Assembly (NCBI GenBank): GCA_003116975.1
Contig: BGKB01000222.1
Location: forward strand, 1 to 64,000
Direction: 5' to 3'
Source: Aurantiochytrium sp. KH105
Taxonomy: Eukaryota; Sar; Bigyra; Thraustochytrida; Thraustochytriidae
DNA: 64,000 nt
The translations under genes and the position numbers were made by a program. Positions 39,606 to 48,976 of this stretch are shown piece by piece (position 1 is the first letter of the stretch; each line of letters opens with the position of its first letter). A model generated the notes under the pieces. It made no database searches. It was given only the letters and a program-made list of their open reading frames with translations, and was not told the origin of the DNA.

Positions 39606-41576
39606 CGCGCGCGCGCCGGCTGCGCGGTCAGACCTCGATCGAAGGCGGCGAGCCGCGGGCAGGCATGCGTGCGCCCTGCTGAAAGATGGTGCTGGCTGCT
39701 GCTTTTCCTCACGTGTCTTCTTCTTGTGCCGAGCGAAAGGCGCCCGCCGCGCAGCCCTTGCCTTGCGCGTTTGCTCGATGCTTTGTACAAGCAAGCCTGC
39801 GCGAGTCCCAAGCTTGCTTTGCTCTCGCTCTTCTTGCCTCGCCCTCCACGACGCAGACGCGTGCCGTCTGCGGTACCAGGTCGCGTGGTTGATCCCGTGG
39901 ACTCCCTCCGCTTCTTCTGGCCAGCCAGATAAAACTCCAGCTCCTGCTCGCGAGCTCTACCTGCCCAGGCAGGTCCTTCTCGCGTGGCGCTCCTCTCGGC
40001 GCCCGACTTTCTGCTCGCTCGATCTCGTTCTGGCTGCCTGCAGCAGCAGCAGCAGCAGCACCAGCAGCTGCTGCTGCCCTTCCGCCCAGCTCTCTCGCGG
40101 CTTCGTCTCGCGCGGCTTCGTCTCGCGGCTTCGTCTCGTTCGTGCGGGACCCGACTCTGATCCGCCCCTGGCAAACCCTCCGCTTCGGACGCGGAGATCG
40201 CCCGCTCGCCCGCTCGCCTTGCGCGCCAAACACGCGCGTTCCAGCTCGCACAGGGCGCCCGCCTGCAGCTCCACGCTCCAGGCCGCTCCTCGCGCTCCGC
40301 CACGCGTCCCACGCGCTCTCCGGGCCCGCCTTTCTCGCAGCCCGCGCAGCCCAGCCCAGCCCAGCCCAGCACAGCACAGCAGAGCTCAGCCCGGCAGAGC
40401 AGGCGGGCAGAGCAGACTCTGGCGCGTTGTCGGTCTGCTCGCCTCGCCTCGCCTCGCCTTTTCTTGCCTCGGCTGTCCATGCCTCGGCTTTTCTCGCCTT
40501 GCTTGGCTGCCTCGCCTTGCTTGGCCGAGCGTGCCTTGGCTTTCCGCGCCTCGCCTCGCCTCGCCTCGCCGGTCCGCGCAGGCGCCGCCGTCGTCAACGC
40601 GGCTCGCCGCCCTGCATTGCGCAGAGGCGGAGAGGAGATACTGCCGCCTGAGTGGTAGTGGACCCAGCCCACGGCGCTGCGGTTCGGACCGCCGCCGCTG
40701 CTCGCTCGCTGCTGGCGCCGCCGGGGCCGGCCACGCGCGGCGCCGAGGCTCGCTCGCGGCGCTGGCCGCCGCTCGGGCCTGTCTCGGCGTCTCCAAGAGG
40801 ACAGACGAACGGCACCTCACCTCATCTCATCTCAGCTTGTCTGATCTCATCTCGTCTCAACTGATCTCGTCTCATCGCATCTCATCTCACGCTATCTCGC
40901 CTCGCCGAGGCTCGCGCTGCGCCTCCGGGAAGCCTGGGCCGCGCCCTCCCTTCCCCTCCCGCTCCCCGCGAGCCGAGACTCGCGACCTGCGCGCTCGCGG
41001 AGGCGGCGCCGCGCCTCCCGGGACTTGCGCGTGGACTTCCTGCGCACATCGTCGCGGCCCCGGGCGCACACGTCGCGCCTCCCGCGCCTCCCGCGCCTCC
41101 TGCGCCTTCTGCTGCGCGGCGCCCGGGACCGCAACGCGTGGCTCTCGCGGCGCGGAGCCTGCGGAGCCTGGGCGCCGAGGCGCGGCGGCTCGGGCGGCTC
41201 GAGCGGCAGCGGCTGGCTGGCTGGCTGGCTGGCGGGCGGGCGGGCGGGCGGGCGGGCGTCACAGCGTTCGTTCGCATAGCGTACAGGGAGGGAGGGAGGG
41301 GCCTACGTACGTGCACACGCACACAGCGACTCTTTTTAGGCCTCGCTGCGTGGAAACCACCGACCAGCCCTGTCGCCAGCCGGCCCGAGGAGTGGAACGT
41401 CCATGACCAGCCGGTCGTCGCCGGCATCCCGGAGAAAGCAAGCCAGCCTCGCCTTGATCGATCGATGCGTTCGTTACCGATGACGACGACGACGACCAAG
41501 ACGACGACGACCAAGAAGTCAATGGCGAAGAAGAGGCCCAGCTGCAGCTGCGAGTAGGTTTGCAGGCAGAGCGCAC
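38704..41576. repeat. 2.9-kb GC-rich, repeat-dense spacer
   Basis: No supported gene. GAGCA-type runs lie at about 39008-39065. A CAG run lies at 39233-39260. CCTTGCG units lie at 39521-39561 and GCCT units at 39577-39605. CCAGC units lie at about 40350-40392 and CTCGC units near 40438-40570. ATCTC/TCATC units lie at about 40814-40910 and GGCT/GGCG units at about 41215-41262. ACG runs (41485-41515) follow. Long frames persist on both strands, as expected where stop codons are scarce. It probably holds 5' sequence of the 36.2-38.7 kb gene and 3' flank of the NEL gene. Confidence 0.65.
40814..40910. repeat. CTCAT/CTCGT pentanucleotide array
   Basis: Degenerate pentamer repeat built from 'tcatc', 'tcgtc' and 'tcaac' variants. 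Non-coding. Confidence 0.7.
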
Positions 41577-44500
41577 TTAGCTCTGGCCGCTGGCGACGTG
41601 CTGACGACGCTCGCGGTCCGCGCGCGGAAGAAGGTGGTCAACGCGCTCGACTTTGGCAGCAGGACCAGTAGGACCGACGGCCACAGCGACGCCATCCAGG
41701 CCCGGCGCGGAAGCAGGGCCGTGCGGACGCGGTACAGAGCGGGCTCTGGTGATCCGGCGGATGTCCGCAGAGGATAGAGGCTTGTTGTGCAGATCCAGAC
41801 CGGTGGCCACCCAGTGCCGAAGCAGGTCGCGCATGCTCCACACGGCGCCCTTGCCGTCGACGCGGACCGGGTCCGCGATGTTGGTGTTGCCGAGAAGATC
41901 CGTCCACGAGGCGCGGAAGCGGCGCGAATTGCGCGGGAGGTTCTCCCAGCGCAAGCGGTGCGAGGTTTCCAGCCGACGCTGCCGCTGCCACTCGGGCCAG
42001 GCGCGCAGCCACAACTCGAACGCCTTGGTGCCGTCCACGACCTTGAGCGCCTCCTCGCGCGCAGCCGCAAGCTCGGCCGCGCTCACCCTCGCGTGCGACG
42101 AGTAGAGCATGTCGCAACTCGACACGGGCAGCTCCAGAACGTCTTTGAGAGCCGTCTCGAACCGCAGATACACGCACGTCTCGTCGGCAGCCTTAAAGCT
42201 GGCCACCTTGCGAGCGCAGTGTTCGTGCACAACCTCGAGCCGCATGGCGCCGCGCCCCACGCGTCGCAGGGCCGCGCGGTCGCCACGCGCGCGCGCGATC
42301 GCCGCAATCAGGTTTATCTGGTTCAACGCCCACACGGGCTTGTCCCCGCACGCGTCGACGGCGTCGCCCATGCGCTCCAGCACCTCCTCGCGCGCGTACT
42401 CGTCATTCGCGACAATATCAAAGGCCTCCACCACGCGCTGCGCGAGCGCGGGTTGCAAGTGCTCCGACTTGAACTCCTTCGAGGCCCGAAGCTTGGACAG
42501 AAACGCCAGCACGCCGCGCTCGTGCGCGGCGGCCACGCACCCTTCCACATCAGGGGCTTCGCCCCCCGCCAAATGAGCCCAATATCGAAGTGCCTTGGAT
42601 AAGGAGGCAAAGTGATCCGCCTCATTTTCCTCCCCAAACCTCGCCATGTCTTGCGGAACCCCCCGCTCCCGACGCCGCTCCCTTCGCAATCGAAACCTAT
42701 TCAAGGCAACCGCTGTCGTGCCCAGCGGCATCGCCGGCGCCTCCCGAGGCCTTGGCGTCACATCGGAACTGGCCTCCACCTGGTGCCGGAGCGCGTCTTT
42801 TCGTCTCGCCGCGCGCGCGTACTTGGAATCAGCCAGCTCTGCCACGACGGCCTCGCTGACGTCTGCCTCACCGTGAACAATTGCGCCCTCTTGTCCGCTG
42901 TACATACTTGATGCCGTGTGAAAGCGTAAATACCGCACCTTGTCGGGCCCGAGCCTGTCTAGCACATCCAGCGGGATGCCCGAGCCCGCAAGGAAAATGT
43001 CGTGCTTGTCACCTCGCTTGGGTGCGCCCCACGTAAAAATGCATGGTGGCAAGGACGTGAGGCCTGTGCAACCTTCGAGCACGAGACTGCCACCCACTTG
43101 AAGTTGCAGTGGCAGCGCGCGCAGCGAGATGCACCCACGCAGATTGAGCGAACCTCCCACGCGGACCCCACCCAAATCTGTGAGCAACGCGCAATTGGCA
43201 AGATTCAGCATGCCGCCCACACGCACGTTGCGTCCAAGCGAGCGAAGTTTGGGACTCCTTGCCAAAACCAGCATGCCAGGGACGTCGAGGTCCACGTTCA
43301 AAGACTCGAGTTCGCCCGAGTCTGACGCAAAAATGCTATCGCGTGCCTTGAGCCCTTTGGGAAACTTGCGCATCACGTTGTGAGTGATCCACACGTCCCC
43401 CTGGACCTCGAGCTCGTCAGGGAGATGAAAGAGTCCTTCATCCTCATGCACAAAGAGGTCACCCCGCACAGACCAGCCCATGGGTAATTCCAATCGAGGG
43501 CAATTCCACAAATAAACACGTTGGCGGACGCGCTTACGCAAATCGTCGGGAATTCGACGCAGACGTGTGCATCCTGCAATGTCAAGATTTCCATTCACAT
43601 TGAGATCCGACGGCAGTTCTTCTAATTGTGCACAGTTTCGTAGGCGCAAGGTTCCCGTGCTCAGCGTCTTTGGCAATTTGCGCAGCTCCGTGCAGCCACT
43701 GAGATTACATTCACCGTTGACTGTGAGATGCGTTTTGGGGAGCCGCGCAAGAGCTGCACATCCGCTGGCATCAAGTTGCCCGACGGTTCGCAACGTACGT
43801 GGCAACGCTTCGAGACAGGGATCGCAGGCTACATTGAGCATTTCCTCCACGACCTCGAGATTTGGCGGCAGACTCTCGAGTTGTGGCATTTGCGCTGCAA
43901 ACAGACTGCCTTTAATGTGTGAGACATCCAAAGGAATAGATTTGATCCCGGTGCACCGACTGATACCCAGGCCATTAACGACGGGCAAGTTCGCAGGCAC
44001 CTTTTGCAGGGCCGTACAACCTTGCACCTCGATGTATGAACCCACCTTGAGCGCGGATCCAAGCTTGCGCAGCCGCTTGCAGTTTCGCGCACTCAGCGAG
44101 CGCCCTATATACAGACCACTTCCAATCTCCTCCAAGTGTTCGCACCTGTCGCAATCCAAGTCGCCAAGAATCTTTACTTTGCAACGTCCCTTGCCATTCA
44201 ATCTCTTTACAGGACTTCCTGTCAGGACGAGGTCCCCACGGACAACGACCCCACTAAGAGCGCGCGATATGCGCAAGTGTTGGCACCGGGAAAGCCAAAG
44301 ATGTCCATCGACTTCGAGGCGCTGCGGAATCTCGCAGATGCCACTCTCCACGAGTGCCAGACTGCCTCGAAAATGCGAATCGCTGGGAAGTCGTTTGAGA
44401 TTTCGCATCCCGCTCGCGTTGAGGTTTCCTCGAAAGACGCCAAAGTCAGGCAAGCTTCGCAGCTCGATAAGGTCGCTAAGGTCCAGTACAGGCGTCCGGG

Positions 44501-44903
44501 AACAGTCTCGCAGCACTCTCGCAAGATCCTCATCGGAGATTACGTCGCCAGGAATTCGTGCATTGACGCGCTCAAGGGCTTCGATCGTGAACGAGCGCAA
44601 GGCATCGATATCGGCATAACCAGCCTGCGCAAGAGCGTCGACGAAAGAACGCACCCTTTCCACCACGCGCGGCAGTGACGTCCCGTGTAGACGCTGCAGG
44701 AGCGTCCACCTGACCTTGGCCTGGTCGCGGCGCGCTCTCGCGGCCTTGTCGCTCACGCGATCTGCAAAGAACTCGAAGACGCGGAAACTTGCTTCTTCAC
44801 GCTGCTGCACTTCCGCCTCGCCGACGCCCGCCTCGTCGACCCACGCCTCGCACAGCTGCAAGACACGACTGCGTTCGTCGCGCAGGGACGTCTTGGTGGA
44901 CAT
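41577..44903 (-). CDS. LRR - NEL-type E3 ubiquitin ligase with U-box-like tail
   Basis: 1108 aa from the ATG at 44903 ('MSTKTSLRDERSRVLQLCEA'); the frame stays open to 45179 (1200 aa, numbering used here). N-terminal helices span ~95-225. About twenty leucine-rich repeats follow (~230-720) of the form 'LPSDLNVNGNLDIAGCTRLR'. They end in a cap ('IFLAGSGIPLDVLDRLG') like that between the LRR and catalytic domain of bacterial NEL ligases. The NEL domain is ~845-1090. It keeps the catalytic Cys-x-Asp: C944 in 'DACGDKPVWALNQI'. It also keeps 'MRLEVVHEHCARKVASF', 'CVYLRFETALKDVLELP' and an 'AFELWLRAWPEWQRQRR' block. ~1090-1142 ('NIADPVRVDGK', 'LLRHWVATG', 'KPLSSADIRRI') resembles a U-box without zinc. 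NEL ligases form a ubiquitin thioester on the Cys; substrates here are unknown. No signal peptide is seen, so cytosolic. Confidence 0.87.
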   Translation of the reverse strand: MSTKTSLRDERSRVLQLCEAWVDEAGVGEAEVQQREEASFRVFEFFADRVSDKAARARRDQAKVRWTLLQRLHGTSLPRVVERVRSFVDALAQAGYADIDALRSFTIEALERVNARIPGDVISDEDLARVLRDCSRTPVLDLSDLIELRSLPDFGVFRGNLNASGMRNLKRLPSDSHFRGSLALVESGICEIPQRLEVDGHLWLSRCQHLRISRALSGVVVRGDLVLTGSPVKRLNGKGRCKVKILGDLDCDRCEHLEEIGSGLYIGRSLSARNCKRLRKLGSALKVGSYIEVQGCTALQKVPANLPVVNGLGISRCTGIKSIPLDVSHIKGSLFAAQMPQLESLPPNLEVVEEMLNVACDPCLEALPRTLRTVGQLDASGCAALARLPKTHLTVNGECNLSGCTELRKLPKTLSTGTLRLRNCAQLEELPSDLNVNGNLDIAGCTRLRRIPDDLRKRVRQRVYLWNCPRLELPMGWSVRGDLFVHEDEGLFHLPDELEVQGDVWITHNVMRKFPKGLKARDSIFASDSGELESLNVDLDVPGMLVLARSPKLRSLGRNVRVGGMLNLANCALLTDLGGVRVGGSLNLRGCISLRALPLQLQVGGSLVLEGCTGLTSLPPCIFTWGAPKRGDKHDIFLAGSGIPLDVLDRLGPDKVRYLRFHTASSMYSGQEGAIVHGEADVSEAVVAELADSKYARAARRKDALRHQVEASSDVTPRPREAPAMPLGTTAVALNRFRLRRERRRERGVPQDMARFGEENEADHFASLSKALRYWAHLAGGEAPDVEGCVAAAHERGVLAFLSKLRASKEFKSEHLQPALAQRVVEAFDIVANDEYAREEVLERMGDAVDACGDKPVWALNQINLIAAIARARGDRAALRRVGRGAMRLEVVHEHCARKVASFKAADETCVYLRFETALKDVLELPVSSCDMLYSSHARVSAAELAAAREEALKVVDGTKAFELWLRAWPEWQRQRRLETSHRLRWENLPRNSRRFRASWTDLLGNTNIADPVRVDGKGAVWSMRDLLRHWVATGLDLHNKPLSSADIRRITRARSVPRPHGPASAPGLDGVAVAVGPTGPAAKVERVDHLLPRADRERRQHVASGQS

Positions 44904-45179
44904 GACGCCCTTGCAAATGATTGCAAGTGCAACCTGCTCGTGCTCGTGCTCGTGCTTTGTGCTTGTGCACGCGCTCGCCCGTTTCACTCGGCCGCGAGCG
45001 CACGTGCGCCGCGCGGACGGAGCCCTGCCGAGGCTAGGCCTTGCGGCCGCGGCGACGCGTGCGCCGCGGGGTGGGTCTGCAGTGGAGGACGTGCGGTTAT
45101 GGTGTAGTCGGTAGGCGTCGGAGATGAGCGTCCCGAAGCCAAGCACTTGCCTTGCACACACCAGGACGGACACTCGCAC

Positions 45180-45583
45180 CCAAGATCAATCATCGTCTGC
45201 ACACACCCGCATCTTGAGGAACCAAAGTTGCGAGCCTTGACGAAAGGGGTCATCGATGGCGGAATGTGGTGTCGCTTGCTTTGGCGGAGAACAGCTAAAA
45301 CGGTGACGTAGTGCGCATTACGTCTGTGCTGCTGGCAAGACGCGGTAGGCGTAGAAGAAGGTAAGTACTAGAGTATGTGGGTAGCACTACCAAGTAGAGA
45401 TAGCCTTGGCCAAGATGAATCACCTCGACGTCAAGCCGCAACGTTGGCAACTATTATACAAAGATAGGATGCATGGAATGCATGGCAAAAAAGGCGTACA
45501 GAGTGCAAGGGACTGAGAGTGACAAGACAGCGAAAGTTTCGTGTTAGTTCCAGGGTTTGTTCACAAAAAAAGAAAAAGTAAAG
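45180..45583. other. spacer upstream of the NEL ligase gene
   Basis: Probably the NEL gene promoter and the 3' flank of the DUF707 gene. No repeats or genes that I can support. Confidence 0.45.
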
Positions 45584-46873
45584 TTAGAGCAGCGGTGCTG
45601 CATTGCGTTGCAATGTTTTCATCTTTTCTTCGTAGGCCGCGACGACTTCGTCGACCTGCAAGATGTCGACGTCAAAGCCGAGGTCTCGTTTGTTAAAGGG
45701 TTGGCAGCCAAACATGCGCAGCGTCATGTCGAACTCCTTGTAAGGACTGATTTTGAAAGTTTCGTAAATGCCTCCCTTGCGCATAGTGTTCTGACTACCC
45801 ACGTGGCGCGCCGGTGTTGCATCGATCGCGGCCATGGGTGGCCAGCGAAGTAGATGCACCCAGAGCCAGTCGAGGCCCCAACCAACATTGGTGTGTTTAC
45901 TCATGATGGTGGGCAGAATGTAAGCAAAGGCATCGACGCGGAGAAAGGGCGCCATGATCTCGACAAAGTTTACATAATGAAGCGCCTTGCCAGGTTTGGC
46001 GCGCAAGTGCGCATAGTGAATGTTCTCTGGATGCAGGGCAGGCTGACCGAGACGAATGTCATGCGCGGCTGCAATCCGGAACATGCGCACAACGCTCTCT
46101 GAAGACATTCTCACGTCGTCATCTGGCATCCAAATGTATTCGTACTGAGACCAGTCAATTGACGGCAAGAATTTCCGGTACACTTGCCACTTGATGCCGG
46201 TCGATTGTAAAAAGTACGTTGCAGACTCTTTGTAGCGAGCCGCGATGGACTTGTCGGAGCCAAAGTAAATTACAGCGAGGTCGACACCGTCGGCCTGGGC
46301 CCATGGGTCTTCGGGGACCGCGTGCGAGGAATTATCGCCTGCTGCAATGATAATTAGGTAGCGACCGTGAACCGCGGCGAGTTCCTGCTGCGTCCACCAC
46401 GTGGGCGGGTCGCTAGCGTCAAAAGGCGCAGGTGGAATGGTCCCCTCGTCGACCCAGAGAGGGTTCCAGTTGTAAATGACGTCCCGAGGCTCGCACCATT
46501 CTTCGCGTTGGTTTGTTTTCCACTTGACGCCATGCGACCGCGTGGGTCGATGTGTCGTGGAAATGTATTGCAAAGCAAGAGATGGCGTGACATCGGCGTC
46601 GCGGTAGAGCGGACGCACGTCTTGATCGTGCAGCATGGCGAGTGCTCTTTGCGCAGAGATTTCCGAGCGCGGAATGGTTGTCCAGAACCTGTATTCAATC
46701 AACAGCAGGTATATGCACAGGACCATGATGGACAAAACAAAGGTTGACCTGAGTTTGCCGGCCAGCACGAGGCGTTTTCGCATGGCTTTGGTCTTGGGGC
46801 TGCGCATGAGCGGCAGCATACTGCCATTTCTGCGCATGCTGACAAGCAAGCAAGTCCACCTCAAGACAAACAC
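45584..46873 (-). CDS. DUF707 family type II membrane protein, glycosyltransferase-like
   Basis: 429 aa. A short basic N-terminus is followed by one TM segment (residues ~43-60, 'STFVLSIMVLCIYLLLIEY'), so a type II Golgi-type topology. The luminal domain contains 'YEYIWMPDDDVRMS' with an Asp triad at 251-253, 'NFVEIMAPFLRVDAF', 'NVGWGLDWLWVHLL' and 'ARHVGSQNT'. These are hallmarks of the DUF707 family. The Asp-rich motif and the fold predicted for the family point to a GT-A glycosyltransferase, but no activity is established that I know of. It ends 'VDEVVAAYEEKMKTLQ'. Intronless, divergent from the CoA-transferase gene. Confidence 0.82.
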   Translation of the reverse strand: MFVLRWTCLLVSMRRNGSMLPLMRSPKTKAMRKRLVLAGKLRSTFVLSIMVLCIYLLLIEYRFWTTIPRSEISAQRALAMLHDQDVRPLYRDADVTPSLALQYISTTHRPTRSHGVKWKTNQREEWCEPRDVIYNWNPLWVDEGTIPPAPFDASDPPTWWTQQELAAVHGRYLIIIAAGDNSSHAVPEDPWAQADGVDLAVIYFGSDKSIAARYKESATYFLQSTGIKWQVYRKFLPSIDWSQYEYIWMPDDDVRMSSESVVRMFRIAAAHDIRLGQPALHPENIHYAHLRAKPGKALHYVNFVEIMAPFLRVDAFAYILPTIMSKHTNVGWGLDWLWVHLLRWPPMAAIDATPARHVGSQNTMRKGGIYETFKISPYKEFDMTLRMFGCQPFNKRDLGFDVDILQVDEVVAAYEEKMKTLQRNAAPLL

Positions 46874-47559
46874 GGGCGGCTGGCCGACTGAGCGAGCCGG
46901 TGAGCGAGCGCTGTTCGTGCGCGGACGTTCGTACTCGCCCGAGCGCTCTCTCTCTCGTCGCCAGCTCTAATCTCGTACGCCGACGCTGTCTCTGGGTCGG
47001 CGGCGTTCACCGGACGTCGGAGAGAGAACCACGATGAAAGAGGAAGAGGGTCTCGGCGCGCTCGCCGTAGGACCCCCGGTCTCGCTGCTCGCCGCGCGCG
47101 CGAGGCGAGCTGGCTTGGTCTCCGATGTGCAGGAGACCAAACACGAGTTTGTCTCACTCTACTACTACACACGCAGCCGCGTGGTTCTCGATGTTGACAT
47201 TGAAGTTTACGTTTTCGCGCCGAGCTTGATCAATCAATCAATCAATCAATCGATCGATCGATCGATCGATCGATTGAGCCAGCAGGCCTTCAATCGCTTT
47301 TTACAAATTGAAAAAGAAACGCTGGCACGGCAAGAAGGCTCGTCCGACGGCTCGTCCGATGTCTGTCTGCAGCTGGCAGCGACTGGCAGAGTGTTTTTTC
47401 TTCTTCAAGTCGCTTCAAGCTTTGTTTTGATCCCATACTACCGCGTCTTCAAGACAAGCCAAGTAGGATCGATTGAACCTGGGGTCAACCAAATCCCAGA
47501 CACACGACAGGATCTCGTGCGCAAGCTCCAAAGGAGAGAAGACTTGCGAGGAAACGGAG
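46874..47559. promoter_or_regulatory. divergent promoter with CAAT/CGAT repeat
   Basis: Lies between DUF707 (-) and the CoA-transferase (+). A pure CAAT tract passes into a CGAT tract at 47229-47277. No gene is seen; a short in-frame ATG upstream (47473) precedes the chosen start of the next gene. Confidence 0.55.
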
Positions 47560-48894
47560 ATGGCGACGGCAACGGCGACGCGCAGACTCTTGGGCGGCCT
47601 TGTGGTCGTGTCGCTCGAGCAAGCGGTGGCGGCGCCGTTCTGCACGAGCAAGCTGGCGGACCAGGGCGCGAGGGTCATCAAGGTCGAACGAAGGCCCGCG
47701 GGAGACTTTGCGCGGCAGTACGACCGTAACGCGTCGGGGGCGAGCAGCTACTTTGCGTGGCTGAACCGCGGCAAGGAGTCCTTCACGGCGGATATCAAAG
47801 CCGACGGCGACCGCGAAGCGCTGCAAAAGCTCATCACCAACAAGGCCGACGTCTTTGTGCAAAACTTGGCGCCCGGCGCTGCAGAGCGCGCAGGCTTCGG
47901 CAGCGAGTACCTGCGTGAACTCAACCCTCGGCTCATTACACTCGATATCTCCGGATACGGCGACGAGGGTCCGCGCAGCTCCTACAAGGCGTATGATCTT
48001 CTTGTCGCCGCCGAGGCTGGTCTCTGCGATGGTACGTGAAGAAAGAAAGCTCACGACGGAGGCTGCAGCGACCGACGGACTGAAGCGATAACGAAGAGGA
48101 GAAGAGGAAAGGGGAAAGAGAGGTCCAAAATATGGTGGGAGATGGACACATGAGTTTGCAAAGCAAAAGTACTGACGGTTCACATTGCGATTGGAAATTC
48201 TTTTGTTCGGAACACAGTGACGGGTTCGCCCGAGGAACCCGGGCGCGTGGGGGTTAGTATTTGCGATATTACGACGGGGATGAACGGTTATGCAGCTATT
48301 CTTCAGGGCCTGTACGAGCGGGAACGCACGGGCAAAGGATCGGGCTATAAAGTTTCAATGTTCGACACTATGGCAGAGATCATGAATGTCCCCTTTATTC
48401 AAACAAAGTACAGTGACAATGTGGTGAAACGCGTGGGCCTCAAGCATCCCAGCATTGCGCCTTATGGCGCGTTCACGGCGATGGATGAGCGCAAGATCCT
48501 CATTTCGATTCAGAACGAGCGCGAATGGGTTAACCTGTGCGCCAAGGTGCTCGGTGACGCTGCGTTGGCGACGGACTCGAGGTTTTCGACGGCAACGGAC
48601 CGTGTGGTCAACCGGCCAGCGCTCGACGCCATCGTACAGGAAGCCTTTGGCAAACAAAAGGCTGACGACCTGACTGCGCTTTTGCTCTCGGCGGGCATTG
48701 CGTTTGGGGAACTCAATTCTGTCAAGGGTCTTGTAGAGCATCCGCAGTTGCGGACGGTCGAGTACAAGACGGAGCAGGGGAAGAGCATTGAGATTCCGGC
48801 CCCGGCAGTGCAGCCGTCGCCACCATCGCTTCGCGATGTTCCTCGGCTTGGCGAGCATGACGAGATCATTCGCGAGGAGATTGGCCAATTGTAG
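47560..48894 (+). CDS. CaiB/BaiF family (class III) CoA-transferase, two exons
   Basis: Exon 1 is 47560-48031 and exon 2 is 48218-48894, giving 382 aa. The 186-base intron starts 'gtacgt' and ends 'aacacag', phase 1. The junction reads 'AEAGLCDVTGSPEEPGRVGV'. The fold starts at 'LGGLVVVSLEQAVAAPFCTS' and 'ADQGARVIKVERRPAGDFAR', the typical CoA-binding N-terminus. The catalytic Asp is D174 in 'VSICDITTGMNGYAAIL'. Also present are 'NPRLITLDISGYGDEGP' and the family's C-terminal 'PPSLRDVPRLGEHDEII'. Class III enzymes move CoA between carboxylic acids through an Asp anhydride. The acid pair (for example glutarate, oxalate or mesaconate) cannot be read here. No clear mitochondrial or PTS1 signal. 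Confidence 0.9.
48032..48217 (+). other. intron of the CoA-transferase gene
   Basis: GT-AG, 186 bases, phase 1, purine-rich in the middle (GAAGAGGAGAAG near 48091-48115). Confidence 0.88.
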
Positions 48895-48976
48895 AAGTTC
48901 GTTTGCATGACTCATTCGCGACTGTAGATGAGAGCGGGGGGATAAACTAGAAAAGAAGAAGAGAGCTCCTGAATGT

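Noticed and set aside
38513..40672. 719-codon minus-strand open frame
   Set aside because: Arg/Ala/Ser-rich throughout, built from pentamer repeats, overlaps the unknown regulator gene in another frame; no domain.
39532..41406. 624-codon plus-strand open frame
   Set aside because: Runs through CCTTGCG, CCAGC and CTCAT repeats; overlaps the previous frame on the other strand; composition artefact.
41577..44903. bacterial contamination as the source of the NEL gene
   Set aside because: Flanked on both sides by eukaryotic genes with matching GC and microsatellites, and no bacterial operon features; read mapping would settle it.
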